From Prorocentrum cordatum (lineage: Eukaryota > Sar > Dinophyceae > Prorocentrales > Prorocentraceae), in NCBI GenBank assembly GCA_963575745.1, contig CAUYUJ010016059.1:198001-262000 (forward strand): a stretch of DNA of 64,000 nt. The letters run 5' to 3'. This document shows positions 19,201 through 30,942 of the stretch, piece after piece (positions within the stretch are counted from its first letter, which is position 1; the number at the start of each line of letters is the position of its first letter). A program made the position numbers and the translations under genes. The notes beneath the pieces were generated by a model, which saw only the letters and a list, made by a program, of their open reading frames with translations, did no database searches and had not been told where the DNA came from.

Positions 19201-22200
19201 CAGTATGTTAGAGCTCCCTGGGAGCTCTAACATGGCATCTTAGAGCTCCGTGGGAGCTCTAACATGGCTTGTTAAAGATCCAACGGAGATCTAACATGGC
19301 ATGTTCGAGTATGTTAGAGCCCCCTGGGAGCTCTAACATGCACGATTCGAGCTCCCATGTTAGAGCTCCCTGGGAGCTCTAAAATACCGGGCTCCAGCGA
19401 AGCTTTAACATATCATGTTAGAGCTCAGAGGGAGCTCCCTGGGAGCTCTAACACGGTATGTTAGAGCTCCCAGGGAGCTCTAACATAGCATGTTCCAGTA
19501 ATGTTCAATCTCCCTGGGAGCTCTAACATGGTAATGTTAGAGCTCCGTGGAGCTCTAACATGGTATGTTAGAGCTCCAACGGAGCTCTAACATAGCATGT
19601 TCCAGTATGGTAGGAGCTCCCTGGGAGCTCTAACATGCCATGTTAGAGCTCCGCGGGAGCTCTAACATCGCTCGTTAGAGCTCCAACGGAGCTCTAACAT
19701 AGCATGCTCCAGTATGTTAGATCCCCCTGGGAGCTCTAACATAGCATGTTCCAGTATGTTAGAGCTCCCTGAGAGCTCTAACATGGTATGTTGGAGCCCC
19801 GTGGGGGCTCTAATATGGCTTGTTAGAGCTCCAGCGGAGCTCTAACATAGCATGTTCGAGTATGTTAGGGCTCCCTGGGGGCTCTAACATACCATGTTAG
19901 AGCTCCCAGGAGCTCTTACATTCCTCTAACTTGCTATGTTGGAGCTCCCAGGGCGGCTCTACATAATATGGCATGCTAATGTTTAGAGCTCCCATGGAGC
20001 TCTAAACCGTAACGATGTTAGGAGCGTTCCAGGGAACTCTAACATCTCTAACTTGATATGTTAGAGCTCCCTGGGAAAGCTCTCACACTAGAACCCGCCG
20101 ACGGCGCCGCCAGCCGGCTTGCCCGACAGCGCCGCCCTTTAGCCGTTTTCACAACCGATTGCGCAACGGTTAAGACCCCCCCCCCCCTCTCGCCAGGGGG
20201 GGGGGGGGGGCATTAAACCGTGTCGCCATTCGACATCCCAGGGGGCTCTACATGGCAACCGCTTGTTGACTTCCTGGGAGCTTGTAGCAATGGCCACGTG
20301 CATACCATTGTAGAGATCCCAGGGTGCTCTAACATGCTATGTTGGAGCTCCCAGGGAGTTCTACCATGCCATGTGAGAGCCCCCTGGAAGCTCTAACATG
20401 GCAAGTGCTACCATGTTAGAGCTCCCAGGGAGCTCTAACATGCTATGTTAGAGCTCCAATGGAGCTGTAACATAGCATGTTATATTATGTTAGCGCTCCC
20501 TGGGGGCTCTAACATCGTAGGTTAGAGCTCCAGTGGAGCTCTAACGTGGCTTCATAGAGCTCCAACGGAGCTCTAACATAGCATGTTCGAGTATGTTAGA
20601 GCTCCCTGGGAGCTCTAACGTGGTATGTTAGAGCTCCGTGGGAGCTCTACATGTATGTTAGAGCCCCACGGAGCTTCTAGCATGCATGTTCCGTAGGTTA
20701 GAGCTCCCCTGGAGCTCGAAAACCTGGTATTCAAGAGCTCCGTGGGGCTCTAATATGGCGTTTGAGCTCCAACGGATCTCTTACCGCAGCATGTTCGGTA
20801 ATGTTAGAGCTCCCTGGGAAAGCTCGAACAGAGATCTCCCAATAGAGCCTCTCCCCATGCTTTCCCTCCCTTGGAGCTCTAACATACCGAGCTCCAACGG
20901 AGCTTTAACAAATCATGTTAGAGCCCCGTGGGAGCTCCCGAGCTCAAACTACCAGCCCCACGGAGCTTTAAAATAGCATGTTAGAGCTCAGTGGGAGCTG
21001 GGAGCTCTAACATGGTATAATAGAGCTCCGTGGGAGCTCTAGCACGGAGCTCTAACATGGCTTGTCAGAGCTCCAACGGAGCTCTAACATAGCATGTTCG
21101 AGTATGTTAGAGCTCCCTGGGAGCTCTAACATGGTATGTTAGAGCTCCCTTCTGAACTCTCACATGGAATGTTAGAGCCCCGTGGGAGCTCTAACATGGC
21201 TTGTTAGAGCTCCCTTGGGGGCTCTAACATATCATGTTCGAGTATGTTAGAGCTCCCTGGGAGCTCTAACATGCTACGTTGGAGCTCCCATGTTAGAGCT
21301 CCCTGGGGGCTCTAACATACCGAGCTCCAACGGAGCTTTAACATATCGTGTTAGAGCTCCGTGGTAGCTCCCTGGGAGCTCTAACATAGAATGTTCCAGT
21401 ATGTTAGAGCTCCCTGGGAGCTCTAACATGGTATGTTAGAGCTCCGTGGAAGCTCTAGCATGGCTTGTTAGAGCTCCAACGGAGCTCTCATATAGAATGT
21501 TCGAGTATGTTAGAGCTCCCTGGGAGCTCTAACATGGTATGTTAGAGCTTCAACGGAGCTCTAACATGGCATGTTCGAGCTCCAACGGAGCTCTAACATA
21601 GCATGTTCCAGTATGTTAGAGCTCCCTGGGAGCTCTAACATAGCATGTTCAGTATGTTAGAGCTGCCCTGGGAGCGCCTAACATGCCTATATTAGAGCTC
21701 CCATTTAGAGCTCCCTGGGAGCTCTAGAAATTACCGAGCTCCAACGGAGCTTTAACATAGCTGTTTAGAGCTTCAAGTGGGAGCTCCCTGGGAGCTCTAA
21801 ATACCGAGCTCCAGAGCTTCCGTGGGAGCTCTAACCACAGCGGGTATAGCTCCCCACACGGAAGCTCTAACATGGTATGTTAGCTCCCAGGGAGCTCTAA
21901 CATACTCTAACTTGCTATGTTAGAGCCCCCATGGGAGCTCTAACGTAGCATGTTAGAGCTCCCACGGAGCTCTAACATACGATGTTAGCTATGTTAGAGC
22001 TCCATTGGAGCTCTAACATACGATGTTAGAGCTCCGTGGGAGCTCTCACATGGGATGTTAGAGCCCCCACGGAGCTCTAACATACCATGTGAGAGCTTCC
22101 CAGGGAGCGAACTCTAACATACTCTAACTTGCTGATGTTAGAGCTCCTCTGGGAGCTCTAACATAGCATGTTAGAGCTCCCACCATGTTAGAGCTCCGTG

Positions 22201-22257
22201 GGAGCTCCAACAAGCCATGATAGAGCTCCCACGGAGCTCTAACATACTGGAACATGC
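16269..22257. repeat. Palindromic satellite, array 2
   Basis: Same palindrome unit and linkers as array 1, with marker segments near 17.1, 17.67, 18.0, 18.38, 18.8, 19.36, 20.9, 21.3 and 21.7 kb. Indel-rich patches (about 16.44-16.76, 17.15-17.46, 19.90-20.34, 20.64-20.96 and 21.64-21.86 kb) break the register and may be poorly polished consensus. Confidence 0.94.
20092..20236. repeat. Hairpin spacer 3
   Basis: A degraded GCC-rich stretch, then the AGCCGTTTTC ... CGATTGCGCAACGGTTAAG hairpin, a C-run, CTCTCGCCA and a G-run. It is the counterpart of 12562-12668. Confidence 0.85.
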
Positions 22258-22520
22258 TGATGGTATGGATGGTGGTGATGATGATGATGATGATGATGGG
22301 GACGGTGATGATGGTATGGTGAGGGCGGTTGTGATGGTGATGATGGTGATGGTGATGATGGTGATTCTGGATGTGATGAGCACCACCATCATCACCATCA
22401 CCATCGCAACCACCATCAGCACTACGATTTGATAACCACCATCATTACAATCGTCGTCGGCATCAAAAACCTAAAAAGACTCAACCGACTCAACCTAAAT
22501 CCGCCCTAAATCAAGCCAGT
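22258..22520 (-). repeat. Right inverted-repeat arm of the satellite block
   Basis: This is the reverse complement of the left arm: GATGGTG-type runs, CATCAGCACTACGATTTGAT, ACAATCGTCGTCGGCATC and the perfect 20-bp terminus. Just inside the end, the reverse strand reads TTTAGGG and TTTAGG, resembling one and a half telomere-type heptamers. Confidence 0.88.
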
Positions 22521-23350
22521 CCTCCTCCTCCTCCTCCTCCTCCAAAAAACCTCCTCCTCCTCCTCCTCCTCCTCCTCCTCCCTCTCTTCCTCGTTCGTGT
22601 CGTCGTCGTGAACGCTCTCCTCCTGCTTCCCCCCCGTCCCCGCGGCAACTGTCCTGCGCGCCCCTCTCCCGGAGCTCCGCCACGCACTCCCGGGCCTGGG
22701 CAAGGACGCCATACCTCCTGCTCCTGCTCCTGCCGATGCTCCTCTTCCTCCTCCTCCTCCTCCTCCTCCTCCTCCTGCTGCTCTCTCTTCTCCTCCTCCC
22801 CCTCCTCCTCCTCCTCCTCCTTCTCCTCCTCCCCCCCCTCCTCCTCCTGCTCCTCCTCCTCCTCCTCCTGCTCCAGGTGGCGGAGGGGTACGCTGAGGAG
22901 AAGGAAACGAGATTTTGAGGGAAGGGGTCCTGGAAGGGAGGGGTCCTGGGGCCCTTCACGTGTCGCGGACTGTTCCGAAAACAGCCCATGATGAAGAGAT
23001 GCTCCTGTGGAGAGCAACGGGGGTCAAGGACCCGCTTCCCTCAAAACACCTCTACTACATGGCGAGTGCAGGAGGAGAGGGAGGAGGAGAAGGGGGGGGA
23101 GGAGGGGGAGGAGGAGGAGGAGGAGGAGGAGGAGGAGGAGGAAGAGGAGGAGGTATTCGGAGAATGCTGGAAGTCTCGACAGATTTCTAAGGGTCTTTGG
23201 AGCTGAATGGCGGACGGAGAGGAGAGGAGAGGAGGGGGGAGGAGGAGAGGCCAGGAGAGGAGGAAGATAACTATGAAGAGGAGGAAGAGGAGGAGGAAGG
23301 GTAGGAAGAGAAGGAGGAGGAGGAGGAGGAGGAGGGCAGAAGGATGAAGA
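22515..23350. repeat. Opposed TCC and GGA microsatellite tracts
   Basis: TCC/CTC tracts at 22518-22585 and 22735-22875 are followed by GGA tracts at 23066-23155 and 23215-23350, so pyrimidine and purine runs face each other and could pair as a long hairpin. The sequence between them has no recognised gene. Confidence 0.9.
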
Positions 23351-23360
23351 GGAGGAGGGA

Positions 23361-23516
23361 GCAGGACAACCGATTGGAATAATGATGGGGGACGGGTGTG
23401 GGAGATGCGATGATGGAGGACGAAGGGGAGGGTTTTGACAGCAGGACAACCGATTGGAATAATGATGGGGGACTGTGGGAGATGCGATGATGGAGGACGA
23501 AGGGGAGGGTTTTGAC
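23361..23516. repeat. Two-copy tandem repeat, 80 and 76 bp
   Basis: GCAGGACAACCGATTGGAAT ... GGGGAGGGTTTTGAC is present twice in direct succession and nearly identical, apart from a 4-base indel (GGGTGTGGG/TGTGGG). This indicates a recent duplication. Confidence 0.95.
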
Positions 23517-23519
23517 GCA

Positions 23520-24250
23520 CTCTGCCCCTGTGGGGGCCTCGGTCCGAGGTCTCGTCGCCACGGTCGGACTCGCCAAATCAGAGGTGGGATATCCTGAATA
23601 CGCAGGTCCTGTGCCCGTGGTCGGTGGATGCGCCCGCCTGGCGTAGCCAGGAAGGGGTCTCCACCCATCCTGGGCAGGGGTCCCCACCCATCAAAGGCCC
23701 TCTGAAACAAAGCTCATGAATTCATACGCACAAGCAATCGATTCGCACGTGTACGAAGGGTTGCGTGTTGCTCTGTTCTGTGTTGCCGCAATCCCACTGT
23801 ATGCACACCGTCGCACATAGGCGATTGGTTTGTGCAGAGTACCCCCCCTCAGAATCGCCCCCTAAGCTGGAGTAGTGCATGCGGTAATGAATTCACCTGC
23901 AAGACATGTAGCGGCACACTAGAGTCAATCCTCCACCCTCCTACACTGCGCAACGAGTTATGTGTGCCACAAAGACCTTTGAAGGATCTGGATTTCCGTG
24001 GGGCACCTGCCTGAAAGCACATGTATTGTTCGACATGCGTAATTACTGCAATCCTGGAACTCGTTGTGGCCCGGACTCAAAACTTGGCCAATCCTGGCAT
24101 CAAGGACCACCCTCTGAAACGGATGAACACATGGGAATATCCATCCCTGATCTCCCCCTGCCTCCACAGACCTCTGGCGTCGTGTTTTTGTTCCAGGGCT
24201 TTGGCCCAAAAACTCTCGACACTCGACACCGTTCCTGGGGCAGGCTTTCC
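23520..24250. other. Spacer with no recognised gene
   Basis: Moderately AT-richer sequence with short non-overlapping frames lacking motifs. GGTCTCCACCCATCCTGGGC followed by GGGGTCCCCACCCATC near 23655 is a small tandem repeat. Confidence 0.4.
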
Positions 24251-24252
24251 GT

Positions 24253-25641
24253 CTAGGGTCGTTCCCTGATGCCAGAGCCTAAAAATGTGCCCCGAGCGCC
24301 GACATCCAGAGGACCACGCAGTTGTTTCTTTGCGATGCCTGAAGGTCTGGATCCTCCTCCTGGAGTGTATGTGTGTGTGTGGATAATTGGCATTCCCCGA
24401 TGGCCGTCTCCACCGCCGGCAGGTACTGGAGGCCCATCGGGTTGCCAGGCCCGCGCCAGTCGTAGCCCACCGAGGATGCGGGGCGACAATCCGGGAGGAG
24501 GAGGGACAGATGGAGGAAGGCCTCGGAGAACGCGGCGGAATGAGTGACGGTAGGGCAGAGAGGAGGGCATAGAGGGCTGAAGGAGGGGGAACGCTGTGGA
24601 GGGAAAGGAGGAAGAGGCGGAGGAGAAAGAGGAATAACGAGGGGAAGCGAAGCCTCCGAAAACCTTGAAGACCTCAGGGGATCTCGGAGAAGCGCCGAAA
24701 ACCGCCGACGGCGGCTTCGTCGGCGACGGCAGCGGCGACGACGGCGACGACAACGCTGCCGGCGCAGGCGACGGCGGCAACGGCGGCAGCGGCGGCAGCG
24801 GCGACAGCGGCGGAGGCGGCGGCAGCGGCGACGGCGGCGGCGCCGGCGGCAGCGACGACGACGACGGCGACGGCGGCGGTGACGCCAGCCCGACGGCGGC
24901 GGGGACCGAGAAGAGGCCGACCCGCACGGTGCCGCCCTGGCCGGCCGCGTCACTGCACCAGTCCACCAGCGCCGTGCGCGCGGCGCCCGCCAACGGCGTG
25001 CCGTCGGCCTCGGGGGCTCGGTTGCCGCTGGTCGTGGGCGCAATCGTCGGCATCGTCGTCGTCGTCGTCGGCGTCGTCGCCGTCGACGTCAACGTCGTCG
25101 CCGTCGTCGCCGATACCGTAAGCCGTAAGCCGTCGCCGTCGTCGTTGTCGTTGTCGTCGTCGACGAAGCCGTCGTCGCCGAAGGCGATGTCGTCGTCGAG
25201 GCCGTCCAAATAGCTGATGCTGGCATCGTCGCCCTCACCGATGCCGTGGTTGCCAGTGTCGTTGGAGCCTCGGGAGATGTCGCCGTCGTCGCCGATCGTC
25301 GTCCGTGTTTGGGACGCGCTCGGTGGTACATCCAAGTGCTCGGATGCGCTGAGAGGCATTCGAAGATTTCCGCAGGCTGGCTGGAGGTCTCTGGAGATTC
25401 CTGGATAGGGGAACAGAGGTGCAAAGAGGGAAAGGAGGGTTGAGGAGGAGAAGGGCGGATAAGAATCGGCGGCGAACCTGGAGGGAGAGTGAGAAGGAAC
25501 GGGCCTTCTTGGAAGGCTCTGAAAGCCTCGGACCGTCTGAGAAACTGTAAAATCCTGCTCCGAAGACACATACAACTTCTTAGAAAGCGCGATGGCATCC
25601 GAGAAGCACCGCGCCTTCTGGGAAGGCTTTCTCCTTTTCAT
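24253..25641 (-). CDS. Low-complexity reading frame, doubtful
   Basis: A 462-codon frame (ATG at 25641). The N-terminal 100 residues are of mixed composition. Then come Asp/Gly-rich and Thr-rich runs from GTC/GAC triplets (about 25025-25200), a short reasonable stretch (APEADGTPLAGAARTALVDW ... VRVGLFSVPAAVGLA, about 25020-24890) and a long Pro/Ser run from GGC/GAC triplets (24720-24890). It could be a real, repeat-inflated exon around 24890-25020 or simply an open repeat. No family recognised. Confidence 0.2.
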   Translation of the reverse strand: MKRRKPSQKARCFSDAIALSKKLYVSSEQDFTVSQTVRGFQSLPRRPVPSHSPSRFAADSYPPFSSSTLLSLFAPLFPYPGISRDLQPACGNLRMPLSASEHLDVPPSASQTRTTIGDDGDISRGSNDTGNHGIGEGDDASISYLDGLDDDIAFGDDGFVDDDNDNDDGDGLRLTVSATTATTLTSTATTPTTTTTMPTIAPTTSGNRAPEADGTPLAGAARTALVDWCSDAAGQGGTVRVGLFSVPAAVGLASPPPSPSSSSLPPAPPPSPLPPPPPLSPLPPLPPLPPSPAPAALSSPSSPLPSPTKPPSAVFGASPRSPEVFKVFGGFASPRYSSFSSASSSFPSTAFPLLQPSMPSSLPYRHSFRRVLRGLPPSVPPPPGLSPRILGGLRLARAWQPDGPPVPAGGGDGHRGMPIIHTHTYTPGGGSRPSGIAKKQLRGPLDVGARGTFLGSGIRERP

Positions 25642-26880
25642 GTCCCCCCAGGCGCGCCATGGACAAAAGTAGGTGGAGGGAGAGGGTCTTCGTAGTCTTA
25701 GTCTTTCGTCTCCTTGTGGTCCTCTGCGCCCTCCCCCTCCTGCTCCCTGGGCCCCTGCCCTCCCGGTTCCTCCCCGCGCTCCTCTCCCCTGCGCCCAGGA
25801 GAGAAGGAGGAGACTGCAGGAGGAGAGGCGGACGAGGTGGAGGAGAGGCGCCCAGAGGACTCCAGGAAAGCACAGGGAGCCCGGGAGGTCCCAGGAGAGC
25901 CCCTGAGGCCCCAGGAGGCGTCAGAGGCGAAAGGAAGGCTCACGTTCGTTTTTTTTTTTTGTGTGTTTGCATTGCTTTGCGCCACATGGATTGCACCACG
26001 TGGATTGCATCATCTAGATAACACCACGTCGATTGCACCACAAAGGTTGCAGTAAAACCACAGTAAGTATCGGCGGAGCTTGCGGCAGTAACACATGTTC
26101 GGCCGAACGGTCTTGCATGACTCCGAGGTAGCCATGGAAGCCTCATGGGCTGCCTTGGGCTCTTGTTAGACTGCCATCGACATATCGGGTACTTCATTCG
26201 GAAGCAGTGGGCGCGTTTGGGGGCATCTGGGCCACTGTCTGGCGGTTTGACGTTCGGGAAGGTGAGAGCACGCACGGGTGCCAAAAGCACTACGGGAACC
26301 GTGGTGGCGACGGAATCAAGGGCGAGAAAAGCAGAGCAAGAAGAGGGAGGTGGATCTGGAACGGGAAGAGGAGGACAAAGAAAAACAAAAAGGAGAGAGA
26401 GAAAGGGATAGAGAGAGAGAAACACAGAGAAAGAGAAGGGAGACCGGATGACGAGGGATGGGGGAGCTTGACGCGAAATCTGTGGCACGCCGGCGCGAGG
26501 CCAAGGTATACGTGGATGGGGTCGAATTGAAGGAAAAATTGACGTATGGGAGATAGTTTAATCAAGTTGGTGCTCCAATGACTTCGTGCAGCCAGAAGCG
26601 GGGCAAACCAAATCCGCGCGGGCGCCGCGTGGGCGCCCGCGCGCGCCCGCTAGGGCGTGGCGGTAAAGGCCGTAGCCCGGATAGGGAAAATAACAAGTCA
26701 GTGCTGTGAAACAAAGGTGGCTTCACGTCTTCTCCACCATCCAGTATGTGCGGCAGCGTGGGTCCATCGCAAATCGTTGGTGCTTCTGTGCTCGTGTAAT
26801 CGGATGACAACTGCTGCCAGCACGTCTCCCTGTTCATCGCCGTCGACGCAAATATTCCCGTTCAAAGTATGCAGGAACTT
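25640..26880. other. Spacer with purine tracts and a short ACCACGTGGATTGC array
   Basis: GATTGCACCACGTGGATTGC-like 15-17 bp words repeat about four times at 25982-26055, following a T10 run (25951-25960). GAGAGA-type purine sequence is at 26390-26440. Open frames here are Pro/Arg-rich and unrecognised. Confidence 0.45.
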
Positions 26881-26889
26881 CCGGATGTC

Positions 26890-29800
26890 ATCCTCCCACT
26901 ATTTGTGTTGAGCTCGATGTCGTCGCCTCCCTTGTTGCTTGGCGTTGGCGCTCGGATCCCATCCCAATGCTCTCTGTGTCCAGCGCGTACTGGGATGGTT
27001 CGCCACAGAGATTGCCCATCGCCAAACCATCCGTCGTTGTATGAGCAGCACGTCGGGCAAGTCGTTGTCCCTTTGAAATGTAGCTGGACCATGGCTCAAT
27101 ATCGTATTCTGCCTGGTGTCTGGCTGTGCCGTCGTTTCCTAAGCGTTGTCGTCCTGAACATCGTCGTGGTCGGTAGGTGGGTTGTTGCATACGTCTGATT
27201 CGCTGGTGTCGTCGCAGTGTCGCTGGCGTCGTGCCCATATCTTTGGCTCGTCACTGGGTTGGGGCGTGATGAAGGTGAAGCTGTAGTTCGCCGACGTGGC
27301 GGTCCAAGACCATTCTTCGCTGTGTTCTGCGAAGCTGTTGTTTCAGGGGCCCTATCAGAGTCCACGTTTCCGCACCATGCGTCATTGCAGGTACTACGGT
27401 TGCTTTGTATAGTCGTAGCTGGTTGCCCAGAGGATAACGTTTGCTGGTGAACTCCTCTCTATAGCAACTTGAAGCATGCACGCGCTACCTGGATGCGGCG
27501 TTTGAGTTCTGTCGTAGTGGCGTCGTGACATGTGAAGACCTGTCCAAGGTATTGGATGGTGCCGGTGCATAGCAGCACTTCGAAATCCATGTCTGGTGCC
27601 CTGACCATTCGTGCGCGGTGTCGGGGATGGTTGGTCAGGACTCTGGTTTCGGTTGGATGCAGTTCCAGACCGCGCGGCGTGGCTGAGGCGACCAAGTCGG
27701 AAAGCATGGTCGTCAAGTTGGGCAATGATTGGATGGCCAACAAGATGTCGTCGGCGAGCCTGAGGTTCATGAGTAGTGATATGTCTGCAGCGCCGAATGT
27801 GATGCCCTGGTTGCGGCGCTGCCAGTCCTGGAAGTCCGGCGCCGGCACATCCTGCAACAACGCGTTGAACAATAGCGATCTCAAGGGTTCACTTTTGTGC
27901 AGCGGCTGAGGCTGGAAGACTTGCTGACGGCGTCGGCGAGGGCCGCAGCTGCCTGGCCGCGATGCAGACGTTGAGAAGGTTCGCCCATTCAAGAACAATG
28001 GCTTGATGAAGTCACGCTTTTCACAAACTGTCGTGCTCCACAGTGTCGAGCGCCTTTTTGGAATCCACCGCTGCGAACCATAATGGTTGATTCCATTCCG
28101 CTGCCCGCTCTCGAAAGATGTTGAAAATGAAGAAAAACTCTCGCGTGCCCCGTTCGGGTCGAAGCCGGCCTGGTCGCCTGGTTGATGTCGACCCAGCGCG
28201 GGCGAAAGCCTGGTGTATAAGAGGCGGCCGAAGAGCTCGCGCAGCGTCGGCATCGCGCAGACCGGGCGGCAATTCTGAGGGTTCGTCAAATCACCCGCTT
28301 CGGGGGTCAGTTTTCTCACAATACGCTGGCGTCGGAACGTTCGGCTGCGTGGTCGCGCTGTGCAGTTGCAACAGCGCGTTCTCACGCTCAGGGCCTGGCT
28401 GTCGGTGCATTTCAGACCTGGTCCCTGTGGTGTCAGGGGCCTTGCCGCCCTTGAGCTGTGACGCGGCCATTCTCAAGTCCTCTGTCGTGACAGGTGCGAT
28501 TCGCCGTTGCTCTGAGCCCGCGGTTGTCGATGCGCAGCGAGCATCAGAAGCGTGCAGTTGACTGTAGAAGCCCGCAAACGCGTCTGCGATGCCCTGTCGC
28601 GTTGTCTGCTTGGTGCCATCGACCCCAGTCATCTCGAGCATCGGCGTCTTCTCCCGCCCAGTCTTCGTGGAGCGCATGTGTTTCAGACCCTTATGCTGCT
28701 CCAGCATGGCATTGATTCGGTCTCTCTGCTCGGCGCGCTTCTGCCGCCGAAAGTGGCGTCGGATGTTTTTGCGGATTGATCTCCGAGGGGGCGGCGTCAG
28801 CAGTATGGATGTTTTGGCGTTGCTTGATCAGGCCTGAAACAATGCTGCCGCGGTGGGCTCGCTTGGGGTTGCGAGTGGCAGTGGTCGCGCCTGTTTGTGT
28901 AGACGCCGTCTTGTTTCCAACGCTCGCCAGAAAATCGCGCGGGCTTTCTCGATGGCGCGGCAGAGCTCCTCAGGGTGCGCCGGCGAAGCCTCGGGGTGTA
29001 ATTGGCCGCCCTGGCGCTGCTGGCACCCGCCGAAGCCGACGCGCCCCCTCTGTTTGCTGCCGGGCTTGCGGGTTGAAGACGGATGTCGCGATGGGCGATT
29101 GACACCTCCATTCGCTCGCGCAGCCACTTTGTGCACGACCGCGCCCAGCTATAATCTGGGGCCCCGCTCGGACTGCGCCGGTGCAATCTCGGGGACTTCG
29201 CGAGGCCGCGCGCGCAGGTCATGCGTTCGCACGCGCCCCGAGCGCCAGGGGAGAGAGAGGGGGGGGCGGGAAGGAGGAGGCCGAGGAGAAAGAAAGGGGG
29301 GGAGGGATACTGGGATTCTCGCGGCGATCGTCGCGGCGAACGCGAAGTGCCACAGCCTGGAAAACGAACGTGAAGCGCGGCAGCAACGCGGCCCGAAATG
29401 AGGTCGGCCACGTTGGAGGCTTCGGCGTTGACGCATATTGGGGGCCACATTTTGTCCGCAAATATGCAATCGCACCACCGTGGTTTGCCCTTGATCGCGG
29501 CGCAAGTAATCTGTTTGCCGGGGGGTGGCCAAGAAAAACGCGCTCGCGATTGCGAGTTTCTGATGCGCGACCCAATGATCCAATGTCGCCACTGCTGACA
29601 TCTGGCATTCTCGCCGCCAAAGCCGCGGGGGCCCATGGGGCGAGAGGAGACGTCGTCGGAGGTCGTCTGGTCGTCCGCCGGCAATTCAACATGCCGCCGC
29701 TGCGCGCCAACCTGGGCGTCGAAGTCTGCGGCCATAAAGGTTCGCATTTTGCTGGCGCGAGCTTCCTTCAGCACAGCGCGAATACCATCATGCACGCGTT

Positions 29801-30133
29801 GCGCGCGTGCGCCGGTGCACCCGGCATGCGGAATGTGCGCCGGCAACAATTGCAAGCGAATTCGGCCTCTCTTGAGCGTCAGCGTGGCTAATCTCGGGCC
29901 GATGGCCCAGAACTCCTCCACGCATCGGCCCCGGCGTTTGTGCAGAATGGCGGCGACTCCGTGGCGCCGACTTTCGTTTCCAGACCCTGCAAAGGTATGC
30001 CCGTCGACTGAGATTCAAATGTCCCGTCGTGTTGTCCTCCAAGTTTCGATAGTGAGGATGGCGTTCCAGTGGCAGTCAGCCGCGTCGCGTAGAAGCTCTT
30101 CGGCGCGGTCGTCGGATCAAATTGATTTCGCAT
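26890..30133 (-). pseudogene. Decayed non-LTR retrotransposon (APE endonuclease + RT)
   Basis: Reading from high to low coordinates, about 29950-29400 encodes endonuclease pieces (LQLLPAHIPHAG, then MAADFDAQVG, the catalytic D-x-N/D strand, and a WPPPGKQ segment). About 28700-28430 encodes the RT entry (LKGGKAPD). About 28330-27480 encodes fingers and palm (NPQNCRPVCAMPTLRELFGR, QPGDQAGF, then LRLADDILL with the ADD catalytic box, and GLELHPTETRVLTN). About 27480-27250 gives the typical thumb (LYKATVVPAMTHGAETW). A possible last segment (EPWSSYISKG) reaches about 26900. The pieces lie in several frames with stops between them, and the SDH end of the endonuclease is eroded. Organisation EEP-RT without RNase H fits the R/Jockey-like LINE groups. 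It is unlikely to be active. Confidence 0.75.
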
Positions 30134-30942
30134 TCTTGTGTATGAGGGCGAAGTCGCTGTTGTCGCTGGTGTCGACGCTGGCTGCCGGCAGTGGTGTCAG
30201 AGATGGCTGCTGGGGCGAGTACGGGGGGCGCGGCGAGCGCGGGGGGCGCTGAGATGGATGCTGGAGTCGGAGATCCGCACATGCTCATAACGCTGGCGTC
30301 GGAGGCCGCGTGACGCTGGAGTTGGAGATGCCGGCAAGCGGTGTCCAATTGTCCTGCACGTCGTTGCCGGGGTCGGAAAATCTCCTTGGATGGCCGCCCT
30401 CCTGAGACACGGGTGGGTCACACCTGCCAGATAGAGGAACGTCCCTGGGTGCGTTTTCACTCTCCCCCCTGCCGCCCCCAGTCGCACGTGCTGTCTGGCT
30501 TGGCGTTGAAAACACTTTGGCTGGGGCGTCGTTCGCATCTGCATCTAGATTCTAGATCAGACCCTGGAAGTCCGACGCGAGAGGAGACGGCAACGATATC
30601 TAAACTGGATCCCTGGGGTTTGTGATTTGCTGTCCGTGATGGTGTTGGTGTCGTCGAAGCAGACGGGTCGGAACGATGCGGGACTTCATCGATAGTCCTG
30701 AAAAATCGTGCATGGTTTTGCTGGGAAGTCGCTCTCGTCGCCAGCTGAAGCCCCACATGTTCCCCCAAGATGTGTCGAGAGAGGAATGCTGGGAAATCCT
30801 TCCAAAACTGACCTTCCCAGCTTAGACGAGGTAGGATAAGGAACCGAAGTTGAAGCACACGTGACCTGCCCGTTGTCGTCAGAGTCGGGTTGTCTTCTGA
30901 GGCAGCTGAGTTCCTGAGATCTGTGGGGGTTCGCATGGAACC

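Larger units (their letters stand above)
11095..22520. repeat. 11.4-kb palindromic satellite bounded by inverted repeats
   Basis: The whole block starts with ACTGGCTTGATTTAGGGCGG (11095-11114) and ends with its exact reverse complement (22501-22520). Inside the ends are inverted GAT/GGT-rich arms, then two long arrays of short palindromes (11311-15777 and 16269-22257) separated by hairpin-rich G/C-tract spacers. No reading frame longer than the ATG/GAT microsatellite translations is present. Target-site duplications were not seen; the right terminus abuts a TCC microsatellite. It may be a transposon-like unit swollen by satellite expansion, or an array that happened to grow between two inverted copies. 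Confidence 0.85.

Noticed and set aside
11311-22257. CRISPR-like regularly spaced palindromic repeats
   Set aside because: Linkers are short, few in kind and themselves repeated; there are no unique spacers and no cas genes. It is a eukaryotic satellite.
22479-22515. Telomere repeat (TTTAGGG) at the satellite terminus
   Set aside because: Only about one and a half heptamers are present on the reverse strand; no tandem telomeric array exists here.
26562-26600. Homology between 26570-26600 and 32554-32585 (TCCGATCACTTCGTGA type)
   Set aside because: Only about 20 of 30 bases agree and flanks differ; too weak to name a repeat.
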